Of a DNA stretch of 64,000 nt, positions 14,901 through 23,615 are shown in pieces. The translations under genes were made by a program, and so were the position numbers. The stretch is taken from the NCBI GenBank assembly GCA_904419035.1, contig CAJFQL010000002.1, forward strand, positions 38,941 through 102,940, read 5' to 3'. The DNA is from Heritagella caecorum (lineage in GTDB: Bacteria > Bacillota > Clostridia > Oscillospirales > Acutalibacteraceae). The notes below the pieces were generated by a model that was not told the DNA's origin, ran no database searches, and worked only from the letters and a program-made list of their open reading frames with translations. How positions within the stretch are numbered: the stretch's first letter is position 1; each line of letters opens with the position of its first letter.

Positions 14901-16577
14901 ATGCTGAAAAGTGAAAGCATTTTGCAGGGGCCCGAAAATACCCCCCATCGGGCACTGTTTAAAGCTCTGGGGTTTACCGATGAAGAGATTCGCCGGCCGC
15001 TGGTGGGGATTGTCAGTTCCCAGAACGAAATCGTACCGGGCCACATGAATATTGACAAAGTAGTGGAAGCCGTCAAAATGGGCGTCGCCATGGCAGGCGG
15101 TACCCCCATTGTATTCCCGGCCATTGCCGTGTGCGATGGCATCGCTATGGGCCATGCGGGCATGAAATACTCCCTGGTTACCCGGGATCTGATTGCCGAC
15201 AGCACCGAATGCATGGCGCTGGCCCACGGGTTTGACGCGCTGGTCATGGTGCCCAACTGCGATAAAAACGTACCCGGGCTGCTGATGGCGGCGGCACGGC
15301 TGAATTTGCCCACCATCTTTGTTTCGGGCGGCCCCATGCTGGCCGGCCGGGTCAACGGCTGCCGTACCAGCTTTTCCGGTGCTTCCGAAGCCGTAGGGGC
15401 TTATGCCGCCGGGAAGATCGGCGAAAAAGAGCTGCATGAATACGAAGAACACACCTGCCCCACCTGCGGCAGCTGCAGTGGCATGTACACGGCCAACTCC
15501 ATGAACTGCCTGACGGAAGTGCTGGGTATGGGGCTGCCGGGCAACGGTACGATTCCCGCTGTATATAGCGAACGCATCCGCTTGGCCAAAAAAGCCGGTA
15601 TGCAGGTCATGGAACTGCTGCGCCGGAACATCCGTCCCCGGGACATCATGACCGAAGCCGCGTTCCGCAATGCGCTGACCATGGATATGGCGCTGGGGTG
15701 CTCCACCAACTCCATGCTGCACCTGCCCGCGATTGCCCATGAAGCCGGGGTGGAACTGAATGTGGATATTGCCAACGCCATCAGCGACAAGACCCCCAAC
15801 CTGTGCCACCTGGCGCCTACCGGCCACCACTATGTGGAAGACCTCAACGAAGCCGGTGGAATTCCTGCCGTGATGAAAGAAATCGACAAGCTGGGCCTGC
15901 TGGATACCAGCTTGATGACCTGCACGGGCAAGACCATTGCCGAAAACCTGCAGGACGTAGTCAACAAGAACCCCGACGTGATCCGTACCCCCGAAACGGC
16001 TTACAGCAAGACCGGCGGGATCGCCGTGCTGCGGGGCAACTTGGCACCGGACAGCTGCGTTGTAAAACGCGCCGCCGTAGCCCCCGAAATGCTGGTGCAC
16101 GAAGGCCCGGCCCGGGTGTATGACTGTGAAGAAGACGCCATGAAAGCCATTATGGGCGGCGAAATCCACGACGGCGATGTGGTTGTGATCCGGTACGAAG
16201 GGCCCAAGGGAGGCCCCGGTATGCGTGAAATGCTCAACCCCACGTCGGCTATTATGGGCCGTGGCCTGGGCAGCACCGTGGCGCTGATCACCGACGGACG
16301 CTTTTCCGGCGCGACCCGGGGGGCGGCCATCGGCCATGTGTCGCCGGAAGCGGCAGTAGGCGGTCCCATTGCCTTGGTGGAAGAGGGCGACATTATTGCG
16401 ATCGACATTATGGCCAATACCATCAATATGAAAGTCAGCGAGGAAGAACTGGCCCGCCGCCGGGCGGCCTGGAAGCCCCGCAAGCCCCGTATCACGACCG
16501 GGTACCTGAGCCGGTACGCCGCGTTGGTGACGTCGGGCAATACCGGCGCTATTTTGAAAGTGCCGGACGAAGAATAA
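14901..16577 (+). CDS. ilvD: Dihydroxy-acid dehydratase
   Basis: The 558-residue enzyme dehydrates 2,3-dihydroxy-isovalerate and -methylvalerate to 2-keto acids, the third step of valine/isoleucine synthesis. Iron-sulfur cysteines appear in MVPNCDKNVPG and TCPTCGSCSGMYTANSMNC; GRFSGATRG and GHVSPEAAVGGP are family signatures. ATG 14901 follows AAGGAGGAAGC and begins the family's usual N-terminus; the frame is open upstream but lies before the promoter. No other ilv or leu gene is next to it, so it is a free-standing member of the pathway. Related sugar-acid dehydratases are longer or differ at the Cys motif. Confidence 0.96.
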   Translation: MLKSESILQGPENTPHRALFKALGFTDEEIRRPLVGIVSSQNEIVPGHMNIDKVVEAVKMGVAMAGGTPIVFPAIAVCDGIAMGHAGMKYSLVTRDLIADSTECMALAHGFDALVMVPNCDKNVPGLLMAAARLNLPTIFVSGGPMLAGRVNGCRTSFSGASEAVGAYAAGKIGEKELHEYEEHTCPTCGSCSGMYTANSMNCLTEVLGMGLPGNGTIPAVYSERIRLAKKAGMQVMELLRRNIRPRDIMTEAAFRNALTMDMALGCSTNSMLHLPAIAHEAGVELNVDIANAISDKTPNLCHLAPTGHHYVEDLNEAGGIPAVMKEIDKLGLLDTSLMTCTGKTIAENLQDVVNKNPDVIRTPETAYSKTGGIAVLRGNLAPDSCVVKRAAVAPEMLVHEGPARVYDCEEDAMKAIMGGEIHDGDVVVIRYEGPKGGPGMREMLNPTSAIMGRGLGSTVALITDGRFSGATRGAAIGHVSPEAAVGGPIALVEEGDIIAIDIMANTINMKVSEEELARRRAAWKPRKPRITTGYLSRYAALVTSGNTGAILKVPDEE

Positions 16578-16596
16578 TTCTGGTACCGTATAAAAA

Positions 16597-16630
16597 AGAG
16601 CCCTGGCCAATTGGTCAGGGCTTTCTTTTT
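16597..16630 (+). terminator. Terminator after ilvD
   Basis: AGCCCTGGCCAATTGGTCAGGGCT forms a hairpin at 16599-16622 followed by TTCTTTTT. Confidence 0.85.
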
Positions 16631-16634
16631 GCCT

Positions 16635-16706
16635 TTTTTGCAAAGTGAACTTGACATTTTCGAAGAAAGCATCTATACTGAAAATGTAAAGTAAGCTTTG
16701 CAAAAA
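16635..16706 (+). promoter_or_regulatory. Promoter and inverted-repeat operator of the XRE gene
   Basis: TTGACA (16651-16656) and TATACT (16674-16679) are 17 bp apart. Perfect 11-bp inverted arms, TTTTTGCAAAG (16635-16645) and CTTTGCAAAAA (16696-16706), flank the promoter; the second reaches the ribosome site. This looks like an autoregulatory operator for the encoded HTH protein. Confidence 0.7.
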
Positions 16707-16718
16707 GGAGGGATACCG

Positions 16719-16937
16719 GTGCAGGAAATCCATGTAGATAATAAGCTCCGGGAGCTGCGCAAAGCCCGGGGCCTGTCGCAGGAAGAAGTAGCCCGGGGGG
16801 TGGGCACGACAAGGCAGACGATCACCTCGATTGAAGTGGGCAAGTATACGGCGTCCCTGCCCCTGGCGCTGCGGCTGGCCCGGTATTTTGGCGTGACGGT
16901 GGAGGAGCTTTTCTGGCTAGAGGAAGGAGTGAAGTAA
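16719..16937 (+). CDS. Small XRE/Cro-type HTH transcriptional regulator
   Basis: The start is taken as GTG 16719, 6 bp after AAGGAGGG. The 72-residue protein is a single helix-turn-helix: LRELRKARGLSQEEVARGVG, then TRQTITSIEVGKYTASLPLA with the recognition helix, and the ending ALRLARYFGVTVEELFW. It matches the YozG-like one-domain class often paired with a small membrane protein. The following membrane gene starts 1 bp after its stop. It is probably a self-repressor acting on the inverted repeat flanking its promoter. Confidence 0.9.
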   Translation: MQEIHVDNKLRELRKARGLSQEEVARGVGTTRQTITSIEVGKYTASLPLALRLARYFGVTVEELFWLEEGVK

Positions 16938-16938
16938 G

Positions 16939-17400
16939 ATGGCGCAACATACGGAACCCTGGATTCGGAAGAAAATTGTGATTTTATGGGTGGGGCTGAT
17001 TCTCCTGCTCATCGCCATGGTCGTAGTCGGGGAAGGCAGCGGGACGATTTTCCTTAGCAGCCGGGAACAGACAAGTTTAGCGGAAGATGTGACGCGTATG
17101 GTCTATTTTGGCGGGCTGGTTTTTGTGATTGTGCGTCTATGCCACTACCGGAACCTGCGCAAAAACCGGCTGCGGATGGAAGAAGAAACGCTGCAATATT
17201 ATGATGAAAGGCGGCAGCTGATTCACGAAAAAAGCGGCGGGCTGCTGGTGGATATTTTGCTTATCGCCTTGATGGCGGCGGTCTTCCTGCTGGGATTTGT
17301 GAATATGGCGGCATTTGAAACGGCGCTGGGGGTTTTGCTAGTAACAGCCGGGTTAAAAATTGGTTTTTACCAGTATTATAAGCGCCGGTATGGTGAATAA
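16939..17400 (+). CDS. Small integral membrane protein paired with the XRE regulator
   Basis: The 153-residue protein has about four helices (about 12-27, 52-67, 102-118, 125-142) and a charged cytoplasmic loop (YRNLRKNRLRMEEETLQYYDERR) between helices two and three. No enzymatic motif is seen. Its ATG lies 1 bp after the regulator stop and relies on the GAAGGAGTGAAG region for ribosome binding, so the two are co-translated. Regulator plus membrane-protein pairs of this type are common in Firmicutes; what this one does is unknown. Confidence 0.85.
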   Translation: MAQHTEPWIRKKIVILWVGLILLLIAMVVVGEGSGTIFLSSREQTSLAEDVTRMVYFGGLVFVIVRLCHYRNLRKNRLRMEEETLQYYDERRQLIHEKSGGLLVDILLIALMAAVFLLGFVNMAAFETALGVLLVTAGLKIGFYQYYKRRYGE

Positions 17401-17406
17401 AAAGAG

Positions 17407-17452
17407 AAGCCGCGGGGGAAGAGGTAAAACCTCTTCCCCCGCGGCTTTTTCT
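17407..17452. terminator. Strong terminator between convergent genes
   Basis: A perfect 16-bp GC-rich stem (GCCGCGGGGGAAGAGG and complement, 17409-17445) with a TAAAA loop and flanking A/T runs. Confidence 0.9.
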
Positions 17453-17458
17453 CGCTTT

Positions 17459-18490
17459 TTACGGCATTTGTTCAATGGCGTGGATGAGCGCCGTTACATC
17501 TTCATCCCGGGTGGCCCAACTGGTGCAAAAGCGTACGCTGTCCCGGTTTTCGTCTACCTTTTCCCAGTAGCAGAAGGAGAAATCCTGGGCGAGGAACGCT
17601 TGCTGTTCCCGGCGCAAAATGGGGAACTGCTGATTAGTGGGGGAGTCGAACAGCAGGGGAATCCCTTTTTCCAAAAAGGCCGAGCGGATACGCTGGGCCT
17701 GTTCCACGGCGTGACGGCTGATGGTCTCGTACAGATGACCGGTAAACAGGGTATCAAACTGCAGGCCCAATAGCCGCCCTTTGGCCAGCATGGCCCCGCG
17801 CTGTTTCATGATATACCGAAAGTCTGTGCGCAAGGCGGGGTTCACGATGACCACCGCTTCCCCGAACAGGGCACCGACTTTGGTGCCGCCGATGTAGAAA
17901 ACGTCGCAGCAGGCAGTCAGGTCCTCCCACCGCAGGCTGTCGTTTCCGGCGGCCATGCCGTATCCCAGCCGGGCACCGTCCAGATACAGTGGCAAGTGAT
18001 ACCGGCGGCATACGTTCGAAAGCGCTAAAAGTTCCTCCCGGGTATAAACGGTACCGCATTCCGTAGGGGAACCGATAAACACCATGCCCGGCTGCACCCG
18101 GTGTTCGTGGGTGGCATCGGCCCGGTGTTCCTCCATGGCCTGCTCGACCTGGGCGGCCGTAATTTTTCCGTCTTTGGAAGGCAGGGCCAGCACTTTGTGG
18201 CCGGTGGCCTCCACAGCGCCGGTTTCGTGCTGATTGATATGGCCGGTGTCGGCACACAAAACCCCCTGCCAGGGCTTGAGCAAAAAGGCGATCACCGTCA
18301 GGTTGGCCTGGGTGCCGCCGACCAGAAAATGCACATCCACATCGCCGCACAGGGAGCGGATTTTCTCCCGGGCGCTCTGGCAGTACGCGTCTTCGCCGTA
18401 ACCGGGGGTCTGCTCAAAATTTGTGTCCATCAGCCGCTGTAAAATGGCCGGATGGGCCCCTTCACTGTAATCACAGGTAAAATCAATCAT
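17459..18490 (-). CDS. ltaE: Low-specificity L-threonine aldolase (PLP)
   Basis: The 343-residue PLP enzyme cleaves threonine to glycine and acetaldehyde. Conserved features are DFTCDYSEGAHPAIL at the start, FLVGGTQANL, LPLYLDGARLGYG with the PLP-binding Asp, and the Schiff-base Lys in YIGGTKVGA. ATG 18490 overlaps the end of the glycosyltransferase gene by 8 bp; the frame is open further upstream but without homology. It is the last gene of the yfhO-csbB transcript, which is an unusual partner and may only reflect convenience. Confidence 0.92.
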   Translation of the reverse strand: MIDFTCDYSEGAHPAILQRLMDTNFEQTPGYGEDAYCQSAREKIRSLCGDVDVHFLVGGTQANLTVIAFLLKPWQGVLCADTGHINQHETGAVEATGHKVLALPSKDGKITAAQVEQAMEEHRADATHEHRVQPGMVFIGSPTECGTVYTREELLALSNVCRRYHLPLYLDGARLGYGMAAGNDSLRWEDLTACCDVFYIGGTKVGALFGEAVVIVNPALRTDFRYIMKQRGAMLAKGRLLGLQFDTLFTGHLYETISRHAVEQAQRIRSAFLEKGIPLLFDSPTNQQFPILRREQQAFLAQDFSFCYWEKVDENRDSVRFCTSWATRDEDVTALIHAIEQMP

Positions 18491-19460
18491 GATGGTCTTT
18501 TTCCTCCGAATCCTGGTGCCGGTATTCTTCGATGATATAGCGGGGACGGGCTTTGACTTCGCTGTAAATTTTGCCGATATACGTCCCCACAACCCCCAAA
18601 CACAGCATTTGAATGCCGCCAAGCAGCCAAATGCTCGAGATAATGGCCGTCCAGCCCGCTACCGCGTGACCGGTACACCAAGAGATCAGCGCATAAAGCA
18701 AACCGAAAATGCTGAGAATCGAGATCAAAATTCCCAGGCGCGAAATGAGTTTTAAGGGTTTGACACTGAAAGAGGTGATGCCGTCCATGGCAAAGGCCAG
18801 CATTTTTTTCAGCGGATATTTACTTTCGCCGGCAAAGCGTTCATGCCGGTCATAGTAGACATAGTCACTGCGAAAACCGATGAGCGGCACCAGCCCCCGC
18901 AAAAACAGGTTCACTTCCCGGTATTGCCCCAGCGCCTCCAAAGCCCGGCGGCTCATCAAGCGGTAGTCGGCGTGGTTGTACACCACATCCGCCCCCAGTA
19001 GCCGCATAAATTTATAAAAGCCCTGGGCGGTAGTACGTTTAAAGAAGGTATCGGTTTCCCGGCGGTTGCGCACGCCATAAACCACATCGCAGCCGTCAAG
19101 ATATTTTTCCACAAACTGATCCAGCACGCCCACGTCATCCTGCAAATCGGCGTCCAGGCTGATCGCGCAGTCGCATTCTTGCGCGGCGGTCATGAGGCCG
19201 GCCAGCAATGCATTTTGGTGGCCGCGGTTGTGGCTGAGTTTTAGCCCCTGCACAGTGGGGTTTTCCCGCTGCAAACGGGTGATAATCGGCCAGGTTTCGT
19301 CGCGGCTGCCGTCGTCTACATACAGCACACAGCTTTTTTTATCACACAATCCGTCTTGCTTCATCGCAGTAAGTTTTTGCAGCAAGACGCGGTTGGTTTC
19401 GGGCAACACCTCCTGTTCATTGTAACAGGGTACCACCAGAAATAAGATAGGGGCCTTCAC
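18483..19460 (-). CDS. csbB: Family 2 glycosyltransferase, polyprenyl-phosphate sugar transferase (CsbB/GtrB-like)
   Basis: The 325-residue protein has a GT-A domain (FLVVPCYNEQEVLPET, CAISLDADLQDD with the metal-binding acidic motif, and VYGVRNRRETDTFFKR), followed by two C-terminal helices (about 235-255 and 268-290). This is the GtrB/CsbB layout, which loads a sugar onto undecaprenyl phosphate. It overlaps yfhO by 4 bp (ATGA). In Bacillus subtilis, CsbB and YfhO form a three-step system that decorates lipoteichoic acid with GlcNAc, so the pairing supports that role. Confidence 0.9.
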   Translation of the reverse strand: MKAPILFLVVPCYNEQEVLPETNRVLLQKLTAMKQDGLCDKKSCVLYVDDGSRDETWPIITRLQRENPTVQGLKLSHNRGHQNALLAGLMTAAQECDCAISLDADLQDDVGVLDQFVEKYLDGCDVVYGVRNRRETDTFFKRTTAQGFYKFMRLLGADVVYNHADYRLMSRRALEALGQYREVNLFLRGLVPLIGFRSDYVYYDRHERFAGESKYPLKKMLAFAMDGITSFSVKPLKLISRLGILISILSIFGLLYALISWCTGHAVAGWTAIISSIWLLGGIQMLCLGVVGTYIGKIYSEVKARPRYIIEEYRHQDSEEKDHHD

Positions 19461-21976
19461 GATTCTTCCTCCTTTTCCAGCGGGTCGTCTTCCGGTTTAA
19501 CCGAGATGGGATGCTTGGGGTCAAAATGGGCGTCTTGGTGCAAATGGGTAAAGTGGGAAAACGGACGGGGGGTAAACGGCGAGTGGGAAGCAGTCGGTAC
19601 CCGGCGGCGGCGGAAGAACCGCGCGGCCAGCAGATACAAGGCCAGCAATATAACGGAAATCAGGGTGATCAGGGCCCCGATTTTCAGCCCCGGCGTTTCG
19701 TAGGTAAACACAATGTTGCTTTCTCCGGCGGGCACCTTTACGGCCATAAAGCCCACGCTGACCTGTTCGACTTGTACAGGTTCGCCGTTTACCGTGGCGC
19801 TCCAACCTTCTTCATACGGCACGCTGAAAAAGACCAGCCGTTCTTTGTCTCCAGTGGAAACGGCCGTAAAGCCGGACGTGGTGTAGGCAAACGACGAACA
19901 AGATGTTTTGGCCCGGTCTTCACAGTCGATTTTATATTGGTTTTCGTCCCAGGAAAGGGAGTAGGCGTTGCTCATGTGGGACAGCAGATCGCCATAAGTA
20001 TCGATCTGTTCATCCGACAGCACCAGACAGTGCAGCAGAATGCTTTCCCGGGCACTTTCCGACAGGGCTTCATATTGTTCCTGGGTGATATAAAAATCAT
20101 AGGAAAAGCCCATGGGGATGTAATAATCATTTTGCCAAATATAATACCCGTTCTGGTGCCCTACATACGACCAACCCGGCATTTGGGTGTTTTCTCCGGT
20201 GCTGATGTCGCCAAAATCGTCGGAATTGCCGTCGTCGTCAAATAGATACTTGCACGAAGTCAATCCCCGCAAGGCGTAATGGGTGATATCCGGGCGGGAC
20301 GCCACATCCCGGGCGACACCGATACTGTTGTAAAAATTCATCACGGAACCGGGCACAATACTGTGGAAGCACTGGATGGTTGGGATTTGCCAGAACATAC
20401 CGGCATTGTCCACCGCCCCGTAAAAGTCGCTGCGGCACACATCCAGGTCGTCGGATAGGGACAGATTATCGCCGCCGTTAATATTGTACGGGATCAGGTG
20501 CGTATGGGGATCGCTGGTCTGGGTTTTGCCGGTGAGCAAAATAAACAGGGTGCACACAACCCCGAACCCGGCCGTCATACGTAGGAGCAGCTGTTGGAAT
20601 CTTTTTGGATCACGGTGGCGCCACCGCAGAATAAGCGCCACAGCGGCAATGCCCAGCAACGTAATCGCCAGGTAGCTCCACAACCGGGCCGGGTAATCTT
20701 CCAGGCCATAGGTAACATAGGTGGCGTCTTCGGTGACGGTGGTTTCGGGCATAAGCCCGATGGTAGCGGCAAAAATGGTGACAATCAGAGTGTTCCATTT
20801 AATGGCGCGCTTCCAGTCGACCCGGCTGTTTTGCAGCGCTTCCACCGTGGCTAAGGCCATCATCAGGGTGAGCATGTAGAACCACCGGGCGTAATACGAA
20901 CTGACCATCAGCTGGAACATGGAGTTGAGTACCGGTACCATGGCCATGACGAATAGAAGCGCCAGCATACGTTTGACCCAGTGGTGGCGCCGTACCTGTA
21001 GCCAGGCAATCACGCCGGTCATGCCGAACATGGGTAGGTACGCCCCCAAAGACGACCACTTGCTGCCGGAATCCACCGTAAAGTTCGGACGGGCGGGGAT
21101 GTCCGGCGGGAAGAACAGGCACTGCAAAATGTGAATATACCGCTGGTTGCGGTCGTAAAGCAGTGCGTTCCATCCGTCGGTGTGATTGTTGACCCGGTTG
21201 TTTTGCAGCACGCACAAACACGAAGGAATAAGCAGTACACAGGCCATGCCAACGCCCAGTACCGCTTCGAATAAGAGCAGCAGAAAGTCTTTCACACTGA
21301 TGGGCTGCCAGGAATGAGCAAACATGCGGATGAGCCAGTACAGAATGCAGAATGTAACCATACCGGTGAAGAAGTAGTAATTCACAAAGCAACAGGCAAA
21401 GACCATCAAGGCAAAAATGCCGCGGCGGCGTTTTTCCATGTATTCATCCATGGCCCAGATCAGCAGGGGGAAGAAAACAATGACTTCATGAAAATGGTTA
21501 AAAAAGACATTATAAGAAGAAAAGCCGGAAAAGGCGTACAAAATAGCGCCCACAAGTCCGAGGGTATCGGTTTTTGCATACCGGCGCAGATAGATATACC
21601 CCGTTAAAGTGGCACAGGCGAATTTTAATACCAGCAGCGGCGCCATTAGATACGGGACCGCTTCACTGGGGAATGGAATCGTGAGCCAGAAAAACGGGCT
21701 CCCCAGCAAATAAAACGAATAGGAACCGATGAAGTTGGCCCCCAAATCGGTCAGGTGGCTCCAACCCCATTCTCCGTTGCGAATCGCATCGTGGCACAAC
21801 TGATAAAAGGAGACCTGTTGGACGTTAAAGTCCCCGTAATACAAAAATAGGCCGTTATCCACCACCACAAAGGGCAGAAAGACAACGAACGACATCATCA
21901 GCCCCAACAAAAAGGCGTGCAGGTAGCTGTTATCTCGAAAACGGCGGCGGACCGCCCCGTTTGATAGATGCTGCAT
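19457..21976 (-). CDS. yfhO: YfhO-family GT-C membrane glycosyltransferase
   Basis: This 839-residue protein has about twelve helices in its first 510 residues, a long extracytoplasmic region (about 510-770) and a last helix (about 775-798). The motif YYGDFNVQQVSFYQLCHDAI early after helix one and GFSSYNVFFNHFHE are typical of YfhO proteins, with acidic and histidine residues in the first outer loop as in GT-C enzymes. It is expected to transfer the lipid-linked sugar made by the next gene to teichoic acid or another surface polymer. ATG 21976 follows AAGGAGGAGCC. Confidence 0.92.
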   Translation of the reverse strand: MQHLSNGAVRRRFRDNSYLHAFLLGLMMSFVVFLPFVVVDNGLFLYYGDFNVQQVSFYQLCHDAIRNGEWGWSHLTDLGANFIGSYSFYLLGSPFFWLTIPFPSEAVPYLMAPLLVLKFACATLTGYIYLRRYAKTDTLGLVGAILYAFSGFSSYNVFFNHFHEVIVFFPLLIWAMDEYMEKRRRGIFALMVFACCFVNYYFFTGMVTFCILYWLIRMFAHSWQPISVKDFLLLLFEAVLGVGMACVLLIPSCLCVLQNNRVNNHTDGWNALLYDRNQRYIHILQCLFFPPDIPARPNFTVDSGSKWSSLGAYLPMFGMTGVIAWLQVRRHHWVKRMLALLFVMAMVPVLNSMFQLMVSSYYARWFYMLTLMMALATVEALQNSRVDWKRAIKWNTLIVTIFAATIGLMPETTVTEDATYVTYGLEDYPARLWSYLAITLLGIAAVALILRWRHRDPKRFQQLLLRMTAGFGVVCTLFILLTGKTQTSDPHTHLIPYNINGGDNLSLSDDLDVCRSDFYGAVDNAGMFWQIPTIQCFHSIVPGSVMNFYNSIGVARDVASRPDITHYALRGLTSCKYLFDDDGNSDDFGDISTGENTQMPGWSYVGHQNGYYIWQNDYYIPMGFSYDFYITQEQYEALSESARESILLHCLVLSDEQIDTYGDLLSHMSNAYSLSWDENQYKIDCEDRAKTSCSSFAYTTSGFTAVSTGDKERLVFFSVPYEEGWSATVNGEPVQVEQVSVGFMAVKVPAGESNIVFTYETPGLKIGALITLISVILLALYLLAARFFRRRRVPTASHSPFTPRPFSHFTHLHQDAHFDPKHPISVKPEDDPLEKEEES

Positions 21977-22287
21977 ATAAAGGCTCCTCCTTCATTTTTG
22001 CCAAAATAGCGAATAACCACAGCCATTATAGCACACGAAAAAGAGAAGAGGGAAGAGCGGGAAAGGGCTTTTTCTGGGAAAAGCCAAGCGATAGGGGACA
22101 AAATAGAAAGGACAGCGCCCCTTTTCCCCAAAAAATGCAAAGAAATCCCAAAATTTGAAGGCCAGAGCTCAATATTTCTTTAAAAGAATTAAAGAATACG
22201 AAGATAGGCATATAATGTTGAAATCGAATGAAAAACGGCCCTGATTTCGTGCCGACACGCTGTTGACAAAGAGGGAGGAACCGTCCA
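21977..22287. other. Divergent intergenic region, yfhO / LCP gene
   Basis: No gene is seen. A TATAAT on the minus strand (22030-22025) can serve yfhO, although its -35 is weak. A TATAAT at 22211-22216 can serve the LCP gene, also with a poor -35. A GGCTTTTT-CTGGG-AAAAGCC hairpin lies at about 22065-22086 and the middle is AT-rich. Confidence 0.5.
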
Positions 22288-23523
22288 ATGCAGGAAGAAG
22301 AAAAGAAAAACGGAACGGGCGAAATGCCGGAAGATTTTTCGCCCAATACCGCTGAGCCGGACAATCAGGCCGAACAGGAAGAGATCTTTTCCCACAGTGA
22401 ACGTGATCCGAAAGGGGAAAAACCGAAAAAAAGCCGCAAGCGCATGGTGGCCAGCATTGTCATCAGTTTGTTTAGCGTGGTTTGCGTGGTAGCAGGCGCT
22501 TTGGCTCTGCGTGCGAATAGCCTATTGTCCGGGTACCATTATGTGCCCGATGAGAGCAGCCAGAGCGACAATGCTGCGTCCGGTGACGATCAAAATGGCG
22601 AAACCAGTGTGGTGGCCGAAGGCGACGCCTACATGAAAGACGGGCTGTACCATGACGACCAGGTCATGAATATCTTGCTCTTGGGTGTGGATGATTACCA
22701 GGAAAACGACGTGGGCCGCAGCGACTCGATGCTGCTCATTTCCATCGATAAACGGCACCAGAAGATCAAAGTGACATCGTTTATGCGCGATATGTACCTG
22801 TCGATTCCCGGGTATGCTAACAACCGCATCAATGTGGCCTATTCCCTAGGCGGAGCGCCGCTATTGGTAAAAACCATTGAAAAGAACTTCGGGGTGGATA
22901 TCGACAAATACGTCATCATCGATTTTGAAGCGTTTCCCTCGATTATTGAAGCGTTAGGCGGCATCGAAGTGAATTTGAGTGCGGGAGAAGCCGATGAGAT
23001 CAACCGCAAATCCGGCGAAGATCCTTCCCTGTATGTCACGGCGGGTACCCATAAACTCACCAGCAAGCAGGCCCGGTACTATGCCCGCATTCGTATGCAG
23101 GATTATACCGACCCGGAAACCGGGAAAGTGTACTATTCCGATTACGGCCGCACCAAACGGCAGCGCCATGTGATCGATTTGGTGATGGAAAATCTGAAGG
23201 GATCGGACGTCAACACCCTGCTGAATATTGCCAATCAGGTGGTACCGTATATTATCAGCAACATTAGCCCAGACGAAATGCTGCAGATCGTGTATGAAGC
23301 CCCCGCTTATCTGGGGTATGACATGCTGGAACTGCAAATGCCCGATAACCAGTACCACACGGGTACCAGTGTGATTATCAGCGGGATGAAGGCGTCGGTG
23401 CTGATCCCCGACCTGGAAAAGAACTCCCAGCTGCTCAATCACTTTATTTATGAAGACTCGTTCGAAGAGACGGCGTCTTTGCCCGATGATTATACCGGGG
23501 AAGATCCGCTGCTGCAAAAGTAA
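22288..23523 (+). CDS. LytR-CpsA-Psr (LCP) family cell-wall polymer ligase
   Basis: The 411-residue protein has a cytoplasmic acidic/basic head (1-50), one helix (about 53-75), a low-complexity linker and an LCP domain (about 118-300). Conserved residues include LLLGVDDY, RSDSMLLISID, TSFMRDMYLSIPG, NRINVAYSLGG, YVIIDFEAF and the Arg pairs near YARIRMQD. LCP enzymes transfer teichoic acid or capsular polymer from lipid carrier to peptidoglycan. ATG 22288 follows GAGGGAGGAACC. Being divergent from the teichoic-acid glycosylation genes fits a shared cell-wall theme. Confidence 0.94.
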   Translation: MQEEEKKNGTGEMPEDFSPNTAEPDNQAEQEEIFSHSERDPKGEKPKKSRKRMVASIVISLFSVVCVVAGALALRANSLLSGYHYVPDESSQSDNAASGDDQNGETSVVAEGDAYMKDGLYHDDQVMNILLLGVDDYQENDVGRSDSMLLISIDKRHQKIKVTSFMRDMYLSIPGYANNRINVAYSLGGAPLLVKTIEKNFGVDIDKYVIIDFEAFPSIIEALGGIEVNLSAGEADEINRKSGEDPSLYVTAGTHKLTSKQARYYARIRMQDYTDPETGKVYYSDYGRTKRQRHVIDLVMENLKGSDVNTLLNIANQVVPYIISNISPDEMLQIVYEAPAYLGYDMLELQMPDNQYHTGTSVIISGMKASVLIPDLEKNSQLLNHFIYEDSFEETASLPDDYTGEDPLLQK

Positions 23524-23548
23524 CGAACCGTAAAGACAGACCGATAAA

Positions 23549-23600
23549 AAACGGCGCTCCTCTTTTCGCTTTGAATCGAAAGGAGAAGCGCTGTTTTTGA
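23549..23600 (+). terminator. Terminator after the LCP gene
   Basis: ACGGCGCTCCTCTTTTCG pairs imperfectly with CGAAAGGAGAAGCGCTGT around an 8-nt loop, then TTTTT. Confidence 0.8.
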
Positions 23601-23615
23601 GAGAGGAGGTAGAAG

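Noticed and set aside
14880..16733. 617-codon minus-strand frame over ilvD
   Set aside because: Composition is a histidine/glycine-rich antisense of a well-conserved enzyme; no start signal.
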